Source: Bathymodiolus brooksi
Lineage: Eukaryota; Mollusca; Bivalvia; Mytilida; Modiolidae
Length of the DNA stretch: 64,000 nucleotides
Direction: 5' to 3'
NCBI GenBank assembly: GCA_963680875.1
Contig: OY804575.1
Span: 27,199,034-27,263,033 of the forward strand
Part shown: in pieces, positions 23,384 through 35,200 of the stretch
How the letters are laid out: each line of letters begins with the position of its first letter
How positions within the stretch are numbered: position 1 is the stretch's first letter
Notes under the pieces: generated by a model
Told to the model about the DNA's origin: nothing
What the model saw: only the letters and a program-made list of their open reading frames with translations
Database searches by the model: none
Made by a program: the position numbers and the translations under genes

Positions 23384-25479
23384 GTCATTTTTTTAAAACT
23401 GTCCATATAGAATGTAAACAATCTGTGTTGCCAAGAAGCTTGGAATTGAGGGGGGATTTTCAAATGCACAAATGACCATATATTTGAGAAGACAGCTCAA
23501 GATAGAGTCGTCTCCCATACCCCAGGCCTACACCCTTAAATAACCTATTAGCATAAAATTATAGTCTAAATTTCAATTTACTTTAGCTTAAAATGTAACA
23601 GTTATGCCCATTTAAAAAAAAAACAATTTTCTGTTAAAAAATGTGACCAGTTTGGATTGTCAGGGCTGTCGGAAACAGTTTTGATAGGAAGCAACACGAT
23701 GACCATCATTGAAATTTGACTTGGCAGTTTGAGATTTATAATTTTGTCAAAATCAGCCTAATTAGCATATCGATAAAACTCACACCCACACCATATGTCA
23801 TACCTTTCAATTAAATGGACCCACCGTTCAAAGTACAGCTCGTTTGATGGGAAGATGTGGCTTCATTGGGCCTATGTGTGTACTTTACTCCTATGGTGTA
23901 TTTATAGTAACAGCAGCTATCTTGGATGACTGGTGAGATCATCGGATATATTTTGAAATTAGATATCCTAAGGATGATTCAGACCAACTTTTGTAGAAAT
24001 TGGCCCTGTGAATTCAGAAAAGATTTTTAGACAAACGCCAAGTGATGGCAGCAGCTAAAATATTCATTCAATGACAATGTAAAAATTATATGTTTTTATT
24101 ACTACAAGAATGGTCAATCAGATCAAATAACTCCCAAATGCTGTAATCCTAATATATTTAACAAATGATGTAATATAATTAGTTCACGACTATATAATGA
24201 TTCAATGGCATTTTAAATGTGTTTAACACTGTTTTCCACAATATTTCAGTTATACCCATAACTAGGGTGCTCATCTTAAAACAGTGGGTGATGTGGAAGT
24301 ACAAGGAGAAAGAGAAAAAATAACGGTGGCTTTTGATCATAGGCTATCTATTACACTCCAACACCAGTAAGAGTGGGACTCGCTTACTTTGGTGGTGACT
24401 TTTGACAATGATTGCCACAGTAAGGAGATGAATGGTCGACACCATTGACTCCATCCGTGATGAAATGTATGCCACTATTATGCCATTTCCAATATGTATC
24501 ATTTCATTTGAAATTAAGTGAAAACTTTTTAAAATTCCCTAGCTATACTCATTTTTGGTATTCATATTTTGGCACTCTCATAAATAACAGACATTGGTAA
24601 AAAAAATTATCTAAATACTCTACATATCACAAGTCGCTAATAAATATCCCTAGTGTATGGGACAACAAAATTAAAGACAACAAAACGAAAACTTTTGATC
24701 TAATGGTTACTTTAATGTGTGTATTGCATATAGAATCCGGACTGCCATTAAAGAATCAAGCAATCGTGGGATTTTGTCATCGCTGAGTTATATCATGCTC
24801 CTGTTTTCCAGTCTACAAAATCTTATTACTTTTAAATCAATCTATGATGATATAATATCCCTATAGTTGATGTTCTCATGGTAATAGTTTTCGATCTCAT
24901 GTGTATTTATTGGTTAATTGCACTCATTTCATGAAAGAAACATTTTAAGTTTAATTAAACTTGTATTATATGCATCTTAAAATGTTCCATAATATGTCTC
25001 TTCATTATAGTGAAATATACAAGAGAATACGGACTATAAATATTTTCAATATGCAATCGATGCAAAATATAAAGGATTTACCTATCATGTCAGAGGAGAA
25101 ATTTTGTATCCTACTCAAAATTGTTTAAATCTAAAAACAAAATGCAGTTGATGAAAGAATGGTATGTTGTATGTACAAAACAGGTTAAATATGAAAATAA
25201 TTAATACAATAATTTGTATATAAAAATAAATCAATATGAATATTTATATAATAAATGAGGCATATTTATAAAATTGTTGTAGCACATTTGTGTAGAATAC
25301 TAAAAATTTGCTTAAAAATCTGGAATGTTATATTTACTACAGTTCCTTCCAACCCACACTGAGTATTTCACTCTCTTTACTGTTTCCTTAGAGAAACTGT
25401 CCTAGTCATGTTTAAGATCCCATAACTAATTATTTTTGATCATATTTAAGCATAATTAATAGTATTATTAATTATTAAT
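23384..25479. other. Intergenic / 3' flank of the CUB gene
   Basis: No exon is recognised. A decayed fragment of the bivalve 'GCCAAGTGATGGC...AGCTAAAA' repeat lies near 24028-24060. Several TTTATT hexamers (AATAAA on the minus strand), e.g. near 24905, could serve as poly(A) signals for the minus-strand gene; which one is used cannot be told. Confidence 0.4.
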
Positions 25480-26270
25480 TCAGTATTTCTTTTTTGATTT
25501 CTTTGTTTCTGCAAAAATTGGTAAATAAGGATCTGGAGGTTTTTGTTTCTTTCTTCTAGAACTTCCACTAGACCCTCTGTGATGATGATTATTATGTTGA
25601 TGAGGTCTCTGCTGATTATCAGGGCGATTACCCTGCCGACTTGTTTGTTCTGCCCTGTCTGCACTTGATGATCTTTGACTTCGTTTTGTTTGAGCAGACT
25701 GTGATGATGTCATACTTCTACTGCGACTTCTACGAATACTCCCTTCTCTCTCATTTCTACGATATCTCTTATTACCCGTTGGGTTTAAAGACACTGAACC
25801 ATCCCGACTGTCACGACTACTATCTGAATATGTCCTGTTTGTTGTATCTGTTTGAAAACTACTTTCAGTTCTAGACGATTCGTCCCCATATTTTCTTCCT
25901 CTACCTCCAAATTTCACCTCACTCAAGTTTATATGCTGACGATCTCCAGTAGCCTCTTTATAAGACTGTCTTGATCTTGGTGACCTATCACCATATCGAT
26001 CATCATCGTCCAGAAAACTTTGATTATGATGACCATGGTCATGATTGGCTTTATCTCTACCACGGCGGGAATATGAACCTCTACCTGATTCTTCATCATA
26101 ACGTTCATCATTTCTATCACCTATTGGTTTTTCGTTGTATCTTGAATTCTTAGTTTCACTTGTGTCTGAAAATGCATCATTGTCAAAACCATGTGACCTA
26201 GTACTCTTTGATCTTACACTTCCGGCAGAACCCGGATGTTTCAGAATTCCATTCACACTTGATGAAGTGT
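25480..26270 (-). CDS. CUB gene exon 5 (cytoplasmic tail, stop)
   Basis: Acceptor TTCTTATTTACAG; phase 1. It encodes 263 residues beginning [17 protein letters not shown] and ending KKSKKKY, with TGA at 25482-25480. The tail is highly charged and low in hydrophobics, with Ser-Arg-Asp stretches that could be phosphorylated (inference). Shadow ORFs in other frames arise from this composition. Confidence 0.88.
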
Positions 26271-29200
26271 CTGTAAATAAGAAAAATCATAAAAAGATAA
26301 GTATTAGTACAAGATTAATTAATCTGCTAAAATAGTTTATCATTATTGTCATTATATATATTTATTAAAACTTCAAAATTACTTGACTTTTGCTGATAAT
26401 TAGAAATAAAAATAGAAGAGGCTTAAAAACATGTCAATATATATATACATGTACTTACCGGTAACGAATACTGGAGGTGGTTCGTTTGCACCATATCGTC
26501 TTTTCTCCTCGGATTGTCGCATAAATTTCCATAACGCATATATACATATAGCTATTATAATTACCGCACCTACAACACCACCTACTGCAATCCCAGCTAT
26601 AGCACCTGACGTTAACCCTCCTCCAGAACTTCCAGCATTACCAGTTAACGCATCAGCTGAAAAGGAGAAAAATGTCATAATTAAAATCAATGAAACTGAA
26701 TTTCCAATGGAAACGTTTCAGATGTCTTTTAAAATATCAACAGTGGAAAATCCCTTCTCTTGGTACATATTCTATTTGCCACAAACTTTGCACACGTACG
26801 CTACTTACCTACTCGGTTTTCTAATCATAAGAAGCAGATTTTATTTAAGGGCCTCAGAGAGAAAGTGATTGTCCCAGTCTTTTGATACAGAGATGATAGA
26901 TATTTTGTCCTGAACGATCCTATTTTTATAAGAATATCCACCAAAAGATAATTCTAATGAGGATGTTCTCCTAAGATCTGAGATAATATAAGGGATTATT
27001 GTAATCATAGTACTTTTGTATTGTGGCGAGAACAAGTCACTTTTTGATGTCATGATGATAATATCTGTTTGTACAAGACTGCCACGCTGAGTTTGATTGT
27101 TATAGTAGTAGCTCACTGAAATAACAGTGCACAGGTAACATGTCCCTCCAATTGGACGCATTATCCAGACTCCGAGCAAACCACTGAACCAGTGTTTGCT
27201 CTCACTCCTTAATGTTTGTGCTTAGCGGAGAAGAGAAGCAGGAATTACCAATCGTATCATCTTTGGTTTGACCTAACCAGTATCAATAAGAATGATAATT
27301 GTTCTCTATAGTATCTAACCAGAAGGTTAAGGTTTGTTAAAGCCACTTTCAACAATATTTCAGGAGAAAAAACATGGATCTGGATCAAATATAACTGACA
27401 ACTTTATCTACATCAATCTTGAATCGAACCCACAACAATTACGATCGCAGACACTTCAATGAAATGCTTCCTGATGCAACCCCATGTTCATTGGACATTA
27501 TGAGGAATATGCAATTTGCTGATGTTTCTTCAATTTTATTTAGATCAATTTTGAAACAATAGGATATGCTGTATTTTTAAATGAATACTTTTATGTTGAA
27601 TGAGAGGCAATATTTAACAGTCTGGATATATCTGATTCAAGTACGTGCACACTTACTATAGCTGGGCTTATTTTCAGTCTGTCGACGTTTCCTGTGTTGT
27701 AAGATGCGGTAGGCTGGCCATTTTAATTTATGTTCGTCTGGCGTTTTTAAAGCTTCAAACAATAAAGTAGGTTCGTCTACAATTTAAATACATTCAAATT
27801 AATTACAAATACACTATACCAAAATAACCCATATGATTTAATAATGTTCTGTCTAAAGTTTTTAAGTGGCATGTTAACGTTTATGAATCAGATATTTCCA
27901 TTAATCTCCAACACTCTTCATTTACAGTATATGTCGTTCTTGTCTGAATAAAAAAATCATAAGTGCCAATTTCAAACATTGTGAATGTGAAACAAGCTAA
28001 ATTTCTTTTCTTATAAAAAGACCAAACTAAAAACCTTGAATTGTCTGAATGAGTATTTCATAGATATTTTCAATCTAATTAAAATTAAATATTTGTTATA
28101 TTTTCTTGCCTGGAGATTGTCAGATAAAAAACGAATAAACATAACTTCAATTAGATCGAGACAATTCTAGTGACTGTAGATACAGATTTGGTTGTTTTAA
28201 TAGGATGCATCCATTGAATTTTTCGGTTTTATCTTTTAATATAAAAAAAAAAGTTGAATAAATTGTGAATAATTACAGATGGCAGTATAAAAACATTACT
28301 TACCAATAGGTCGGTCCCTAATTTAGTCAAATAAATTAAATTATAATGGGTTTGGATAGTGATACTTCATCTCAATCTAATTAGATGTTTGTTGTATCTT
28401 ATTTTAATGTTTTATTAGGCGATACTAACATCTAACAACATCTCATTGAGGGTCATGTCTGGTAAACATTTTATTTACTTTGACCGTTCATGCAATCATA
28501 TTCCAGACAATAATTAATTATATTGATCAATCGGACAACAACTCTTGTCACGTACTCAGGTTTAATACCTCAAGATTTGGTAGGGTTAATGCCGATTGGT
28601 TTTTGAAAAATGAATCCTGCCATGACATCATACAGAATGTCGTTAGATGTTATGGTTTTATCCATAACGTTAATTAAAAAAGATACAAGAAACATCTAAT
28701 AAATACATTGTCACAATGAAAATACAACAAATATCTACTTTTAATTAGATTGACTTTGTCTTGTCATCCTATAATGGCTATATGAAACTGTACAGTATGC
28801 TGACACCACTTGTAGATATTGAAAGCAAATACCTTTAAACAGGACACATTATTGTTAAATGGGTCACATATAAAGTGAATGTCAAGAAGATACAGTTCAT
28901 TTGCATACATAAAAAAATAAAGCATATTTCCCTACCATATAATGGCATTTGTGATAAAAAAAAAACCTAACATCTCTCCATAATTGCTTTAAAAAAAACA
29001 ATACTTGTGCCTACTATCAGCAAAAATATGCATAGTTTTACATTTGATAAAAAGAAAGTCAGACTAGTCAAGTAACCAAAAGAGCTTTAGCAAGATCGAT
29101 TGATTGATTGGTGTTTAACCCCAACTGTATTATCAATTTTTCATCAATATGTGGCATGAACAAATTTTATAATTTTTCGTACCTGAAGATCCTTTTTAGT

Positions 29201-32200
29201 AATAAGATACTGTGTGTACATAAAACAAACATGTTAAACATTTGTATATACAAATAAAAGAAAGAATAAAAGGAAAATATCATATAATCATATAAATCAT
29301 TTAATCATATAATCATATAAATCATATCATATAAATCATTTAATCATAAAATCATATAATCATATAAATCATATAATCATAAAATCATATAATCGTATAA
29401 TCATATAATCATAAAATCATATAATCATAAAATCATAAAATCATATAAATCATATAAATCATTTAATCATTTAATCATTTAATATGAACATGATAGGCTA
29501 CTTTCATTTGGCTTTTTGAGCATATCTGATGAAGGTTATTGAGCATATCTGATGAAGGTTATTGAGCATATCTGATGAAGGTTATTGAGCGTACCTAATG
29601 AAGGTTATTCCAGAAACGTGTTGTGTGCACTCAATTTGATATCTACGTTTTTATTTATGTTGTAATTATAAGCAATGTTTTTAAATATTATTTATCAGAT
29701 GTTCCTGTTGAAAATAGACTTTTGATTGGCTAACAATGGTCTCATGTCACTCAATGAAAGAGGAAATCAAATTTTGGTGACTGTTCTTTGCAAAGTCCAT
29801 TAGGATTGCATGTTATACAAAATAAAAGCAGACGAAAAATGTCTACATGTTGATGTCTTGTTTTGTGATTAAACTCAAGATATATTACATATCATAATGT
29901 CTACTGTACTTTATTATTAAAGTTTGTTCCTTCAAAAGAAGACATTAGGTCCTATTCTTTTTCTTCTTTATAACATTTTTCAACAAATTAAAATTTTTGG
30001 TATCTAATACTATTTCAATGTTATTGTTTACAATGTTGCAATAAAGATATTTATAATATGGAGTAAGTGTTATCAGTGATATTTTCACCTGTTTATTTGT
30101 TTGGTAGAATGTTCAAATAGTTTGTTCAATGTTCACAAATAAATGCACACCACACAATTGTTTTAAATCAATGTGTTGGGCAATATTACCAGACAAAATT
30201 GTATTTTGATGTCTGCTTTGTACTAGACCAGTTCACGACTTGTGTAGATTACTATCCCACAGGCATAATAACATTCAGTTTGTTACATGGCTATCAGACA
30301 TTGTGATTGACAGCTTTCTCAAACACTAATAACATACAAATGTAAATATCAGTTTTACAAAGTCTCTAACTTGACATAACAGGATTAACACACAGAATTT
30401 CACTCCGCATGCATTTTTTATGAATCCTACATTTTTTTTTGTGTTAAAAGATTCTTCTTTCCCTCTATAGGATTATGTTACTCAATAGCTGAATTTTGTT
30501 TGAACTTTTGGTTATAAAAAGTTCTTTGTGTGGACTTAACTAAAGAGTACATATATACTAAAATGAAGAGTTGTTGTTGCTATTTCTGTGCAATATGTGT
30601 TTTTGTAATTTAGCTTGTTACTTTATTAAGAGGTAATAATATTTTGCAGTTCACCCATTCTATTATTAAAAAGTCATTGGAACAGCCAAGTCTGTGTAAG
30701 ACAACAGTACTGTATTGTCATGACTGAAAGTTAATTAAAAAATCATTGGCACTGAGTAGTGTAGATAAACAATTTAAATGCATTGTCATGACTGATAGTT
30801 AATATTAAAAAGTCATTGGCACTGAGCAAAGTGTAGGTAAAACACTACATTGTCATGTCTGATTGATAATTAAAAAGTTGTTGACACTGAGCAAAGTGTT
30901 ACTGTAGGTAAAACAACTACATTGTCATGACTGATAATTATTTAAAAAGTCATTGGCACAGAAAGTGTTGATAAAACAACTGCATTATCATTTACACTGT
31001 ATATGTGTTACTCTTGATGGGTGTTCTATTGTAAACTTTTATGTCATGCCATCAGCCCTAAGGGGCATAAATAAACATTTAATTAAATACATAATGTAAT
31101 AGAAAGTTTATAGTTTTCTGTCATTATTTCTTTAAATCTATTTTGACTGCTGTATATAAGGAGTGTACAGTTTAATCCATCTATTTTTTCTGTCTGTTCC
31201 AAGCCAGGATTCCCATCCCCTCTGTCTATGTCTTGATAATTAAGTGATGTTTGTGTTGTTGTGGTAATATTGTCCATCCCTGCTGTTTAAATTTGTATTT
31301 TAAATGTTCATTCATGGGAAAACTGTTTTTAAATGAATACTAAGTAAATGTGTTACCCATGTTATGAACTTGAGTTTCTATTTATCATAAGCTTTGTTTG
31401 GTGCCATAATGCAACTTTATAGCACTTTAAACAAGAGTCTCCTGTGGCGGTCATGTTTGTTAACGGATCGGGACGAAATGAGCAATCTTTACAGAGGACC
31501 TTCCATAGATGCTTCCTACCAAGTTTCGGTTCATTTGTCCAAGCGGTTTCAGAGGAGAAGATTTAAAAAATTGGCCAATCAGAAACAAGAATTGCCTGTG
31601 GTGGCCATGTTTGTTAATGGATCGGGACGAAATGAGCATTCTTTAAAAAGGATCTTCCATAGATGCTTCCTACTAAGTTTCAGTTCATTTGGCTGAGGAG
31701 TTTCAGAGGAGAAGATTAAAATGTGAAAAGTGAACGGACGACAGATGCCAAGTGATGGCAAAAGCTCACATTGCCTTTGGCAAGGTGAGCTAAAAATGAA
31801 ATCATTGTGTATAAAGAGGTTGAAAGTGGAAGAAAAACATTGGTCATCAATTATTTTTTAGTGTTTTTTCATCCTTGTAAGTAATTTTCTCAGATTTCTT
31901 TCCTATGCCAAACATGTGGAAATAAAAACACACCAAGTATTATTTAGTAGATACAAATTTCCACAATAAGATTTTACTGTCTAAAAATACGTTTTTTTTT
32001 TAAATCTTGGATGAAACCACGATTTTGGAATTGTATAACAAAACATTCTAATAATTCTAATTATGGTTACAATATTTTGTAGTCCAATCATTTTTTTTTA
32101 CCAACCAATGGCTTACTAGTATAATGTTCACAAGACCAGCTCTTGATCTAAAATGTTAAATATGTTTTAAATATAATACCTACCCTGGTCTGTTGTTATT

Positions 32201-35200
32201 TTTATATTAAACTTGTAAAGTTGTGAAGTATCCACTGAAGGTTTAGTAAAAGACAAAATAACAAAATTGGATGATGAGGTGTATGTCGTCAAAGGTGTGT
32301 TACAAGACAGCTCCCACTGAAAACATAAAATAAAATATTAAGGGATATCTCAATAACATATAGAAGCAAATGCACACAAAAACCTTACTTCGTCCGCCAC
32401 TTGAATGATTCAAGAAGAGTTTGGAGATACCAAAGGGGCAATCAGAATCCATATGCCGTATATCGAAGAAGAACAGACAACACAATGGCCAAAAGAAAAA
32501 GTACAAAAGGACAAACAACGATCTACAAAACATACATATAAAACTAAAGATCGAGTAACACGAACCCCACTAAAAACCGGGGGTGAACTCAGGTGCTCCG
32601 AAAGGGTAAGCAGTTCCTGCTCCACTCAATTGTATTCAAAGCATTTGCTTTGGCCTCTTGAAATTTTGTGATGGCGAGTTTTTGCAAGTTCATATAACAC
32701 ATATATACCGTTGTATACATAAGTTTGCGAATACCTCTAGAAAGCTAGATCTTGCTTCAAATTGTCTGAGATGCACCAGTTATGGTCACCATTGACTAGA
32801 TCGAATAATCTGTCTCTTGTGTGTCTATATTTGTCATTATATATTTCCTTTTTAATTTTTAATTTTTTTTTGGACACACTGAGACAGAAAGCACTACTAT
32901 ATAAAAGTAGTAGAAAGCATACAATTTGTATGCCTGGAAATTCTGGGATTTCTCGAGTTTTGTGTAATGCAAACACCTACCGGTCTATTCATGAAGGATT
33001 ATACTTCAACTCTAGCCTTGCACTGGACTTAAAATATCCCTTGAGACTCCCCTATATCCATTTTATCAGTGCAGGGCTAGAGTTGAAGAATAATCCTTCA
33101 TGAATAGACCGGTAGGTGTTTGCAATACACAAATCTCGAGAAATCCCAGAATTTCCAGCGCATACAAATTATATGCTTTCTACTACTTTTATATAGAAGT
33201 GCTTTCTGTCTCAGTGTGTCCAAAAAAAATAGAAAAAAATAAATAAATGTCCATATAATAAAAAGGAAATATATATAATAACAAATATAGACACACAAGA
33301 GACAGATTATTCGGTCTACCATTGATGTCGATTGATTGTTAGGTGAGCAGTATTTCAGTTATACGAGAACACGTTTACAATCAATATTGTAGGTAAAAAG
33401 GCGGCACTGAGATTGCCACAGGAAAACAAGGATATATTCTGGATATGGTCGAACATGTTTTGCATTGCAACATGAAACCAACGACCACTCATAGCGCACG
33501 GTTACCCTTAGTACAGGGCCGTAACTACTGTACCATTGAGGCAGACGAGGCAGTATCCTCGTCTGATTTTCTGGAGAAAGAGAGAAAGAGAGAGAGAGGG
33601 AGAGAGAGAGAGAGAGGGAAAGGAGAATGACTGAAAGCCAACTTCAACTTTTATCATCGACCATGGCAGTTTTAACATTTTTCACCCGAAGCCTGGACCA
33701 GTCAGCTCCTGTGAAAAAAAAAAGGTCTTTCTTGGCTCTTCGACATCTCAAGACTTGGTATAGAGCAACAATGACTGAAGATCGCCTGTGGGTTGGCGAT
33801 GCTTCAAGTCCACCCTAATCAAACTGTTGGGCGGCTAAATCCAACTGTTCGCAAAAGATGATTTTCGAATGGCAATAGGAAAATCCATCTTGCATTCACC
33901 GACTAAGTACTGTCGTTTGAAATTATTCATTAAAATATTATTATTTTAAAAACCAATCAGTTGTGCTATGTTTCATTTATCATAGAAACTTCGACAGCGT
34001 GGTCGCTATTTACGATAGTAACTGGTATATAAAGCATTTCAATAATATAGAAATCGATAAACAAACAAAAGCGTTATTTTTGAGTCCTTAAGTCACAATT
34101 TTCAGTATGGGGTCTAAACCCCCCCTAACATGGGGCCTCAATCGGCCGCCCCCATACCCCCACCTCTCCTGTTTTAAACCCCTAGTTACGGTCCTGTTAG
34201 TAGCTACTGTTAGGTGCAAGGGACGCAGTATTATTCATACTCGAGGTTATCATTTGCGTCCCACCCCAACAACGGCTTTGCGAACGCGGTCAAAATCCGG
34301 ACTTCGATAGTCGTAGTTCCACCGAAATCCACACATACATTTATATATATATATAGAGTCATAATCAAGTCAAAGTCTTTCCTTTTATTAATTCAACGAA
34401 CATCCTCATTTTATTTTTCGATAAACACACAAACTTTGTAGGGAACCAGACAAGAAATATTCTAGCCAAGTTTTTCTTTTTTCAAATGGTTCAGGGGCTG
34501 TCGTGGACACGATCGTTATTACTATCAGTTCCTATCCTCACATGTCTAAGACGAGTATGAATCAGTCTAGTCAGTGGGAGGTGTATTCCACACAACACCT
34601 TTGTTTTTTTAAGTGTGTCAGTCACTTGCATCAGGTCGATGCTTTACTCTCGGTTCTCCTGTTTACTCCAACTATAAAAATGGACCGCCACTTATAAGTA
34701 AAATATGTTTCAGTGACTTCGGAGAGAGAAAAAACAAAATTACACTTAGAGCTCATGGACAAATGTAGACGACCGTCACAAAGTTATCATACATCAATGT
34801 TTAACTACCAAAAAACGTTCGTGTTGTCCAAACCCTCTGTAAAATTAATGTGTTGTTTCTAACTTTAACCTAACTACATTTTGTAGTAAGATGTTAAAAC
34901 ATTAAATGCAATTTCAACTAGTTTTCTCGGAGAGTTTCATCGACATCCTCTGGGTAGTTAAGCTTTCTAACAAACAAGATATGTCCATGAAAAACTGGGC
35001 CTAATATTAAATACATTATGTAGTATAGGATTTTTCACGCTATGTCTGAAATTAGGAACCGCCACGATATAACTGAAATATTGTTGAAAGTGGCGTTAAA
35101 TACCATAACCATAACCCCCTGAAATTAGTGACCCCGGCTTCCTACTATTTACTTTGGTATTGTAACAAAATCTATTTATGTTTTATTCAGGAGAGTGAAC

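Larger units (their letters stand above)
26657..32183 (-). other. CUB gene intron 3 (5.5 kb)
   Basis: It contains the hammerhead-like motif, an AT microsatellite, ~70-bp degenerate repeats and a bivalve interspersed repeat, each listed separately. Near 28071-28116, 28371-28403 (same strand) and 28724-28757 (inverted) the phrase TCAATCTAATTA...TATTTGTTGTAT recurs. A 112-aa minus ORF at 26841-27179 has no recognisable domain or convincing splice sites. Confidence 0.6.

Noticed and set aside
26841..27179. 112-aa minus ORF in the CUB gene intron
   Set aside because: No known domain, no convincing acceptor/donor, and including it would break the exon 3-exon 4 phase.
31394..31696. 100-aa plus ORF
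   Set aside because: Lies in a duplicated interspersed repeat.
32762..33322. 113-aa and 74-aa ORFs on opposite strands
   Set aside because: Both fall in the arms of the fold-back MITE and mirror each other.
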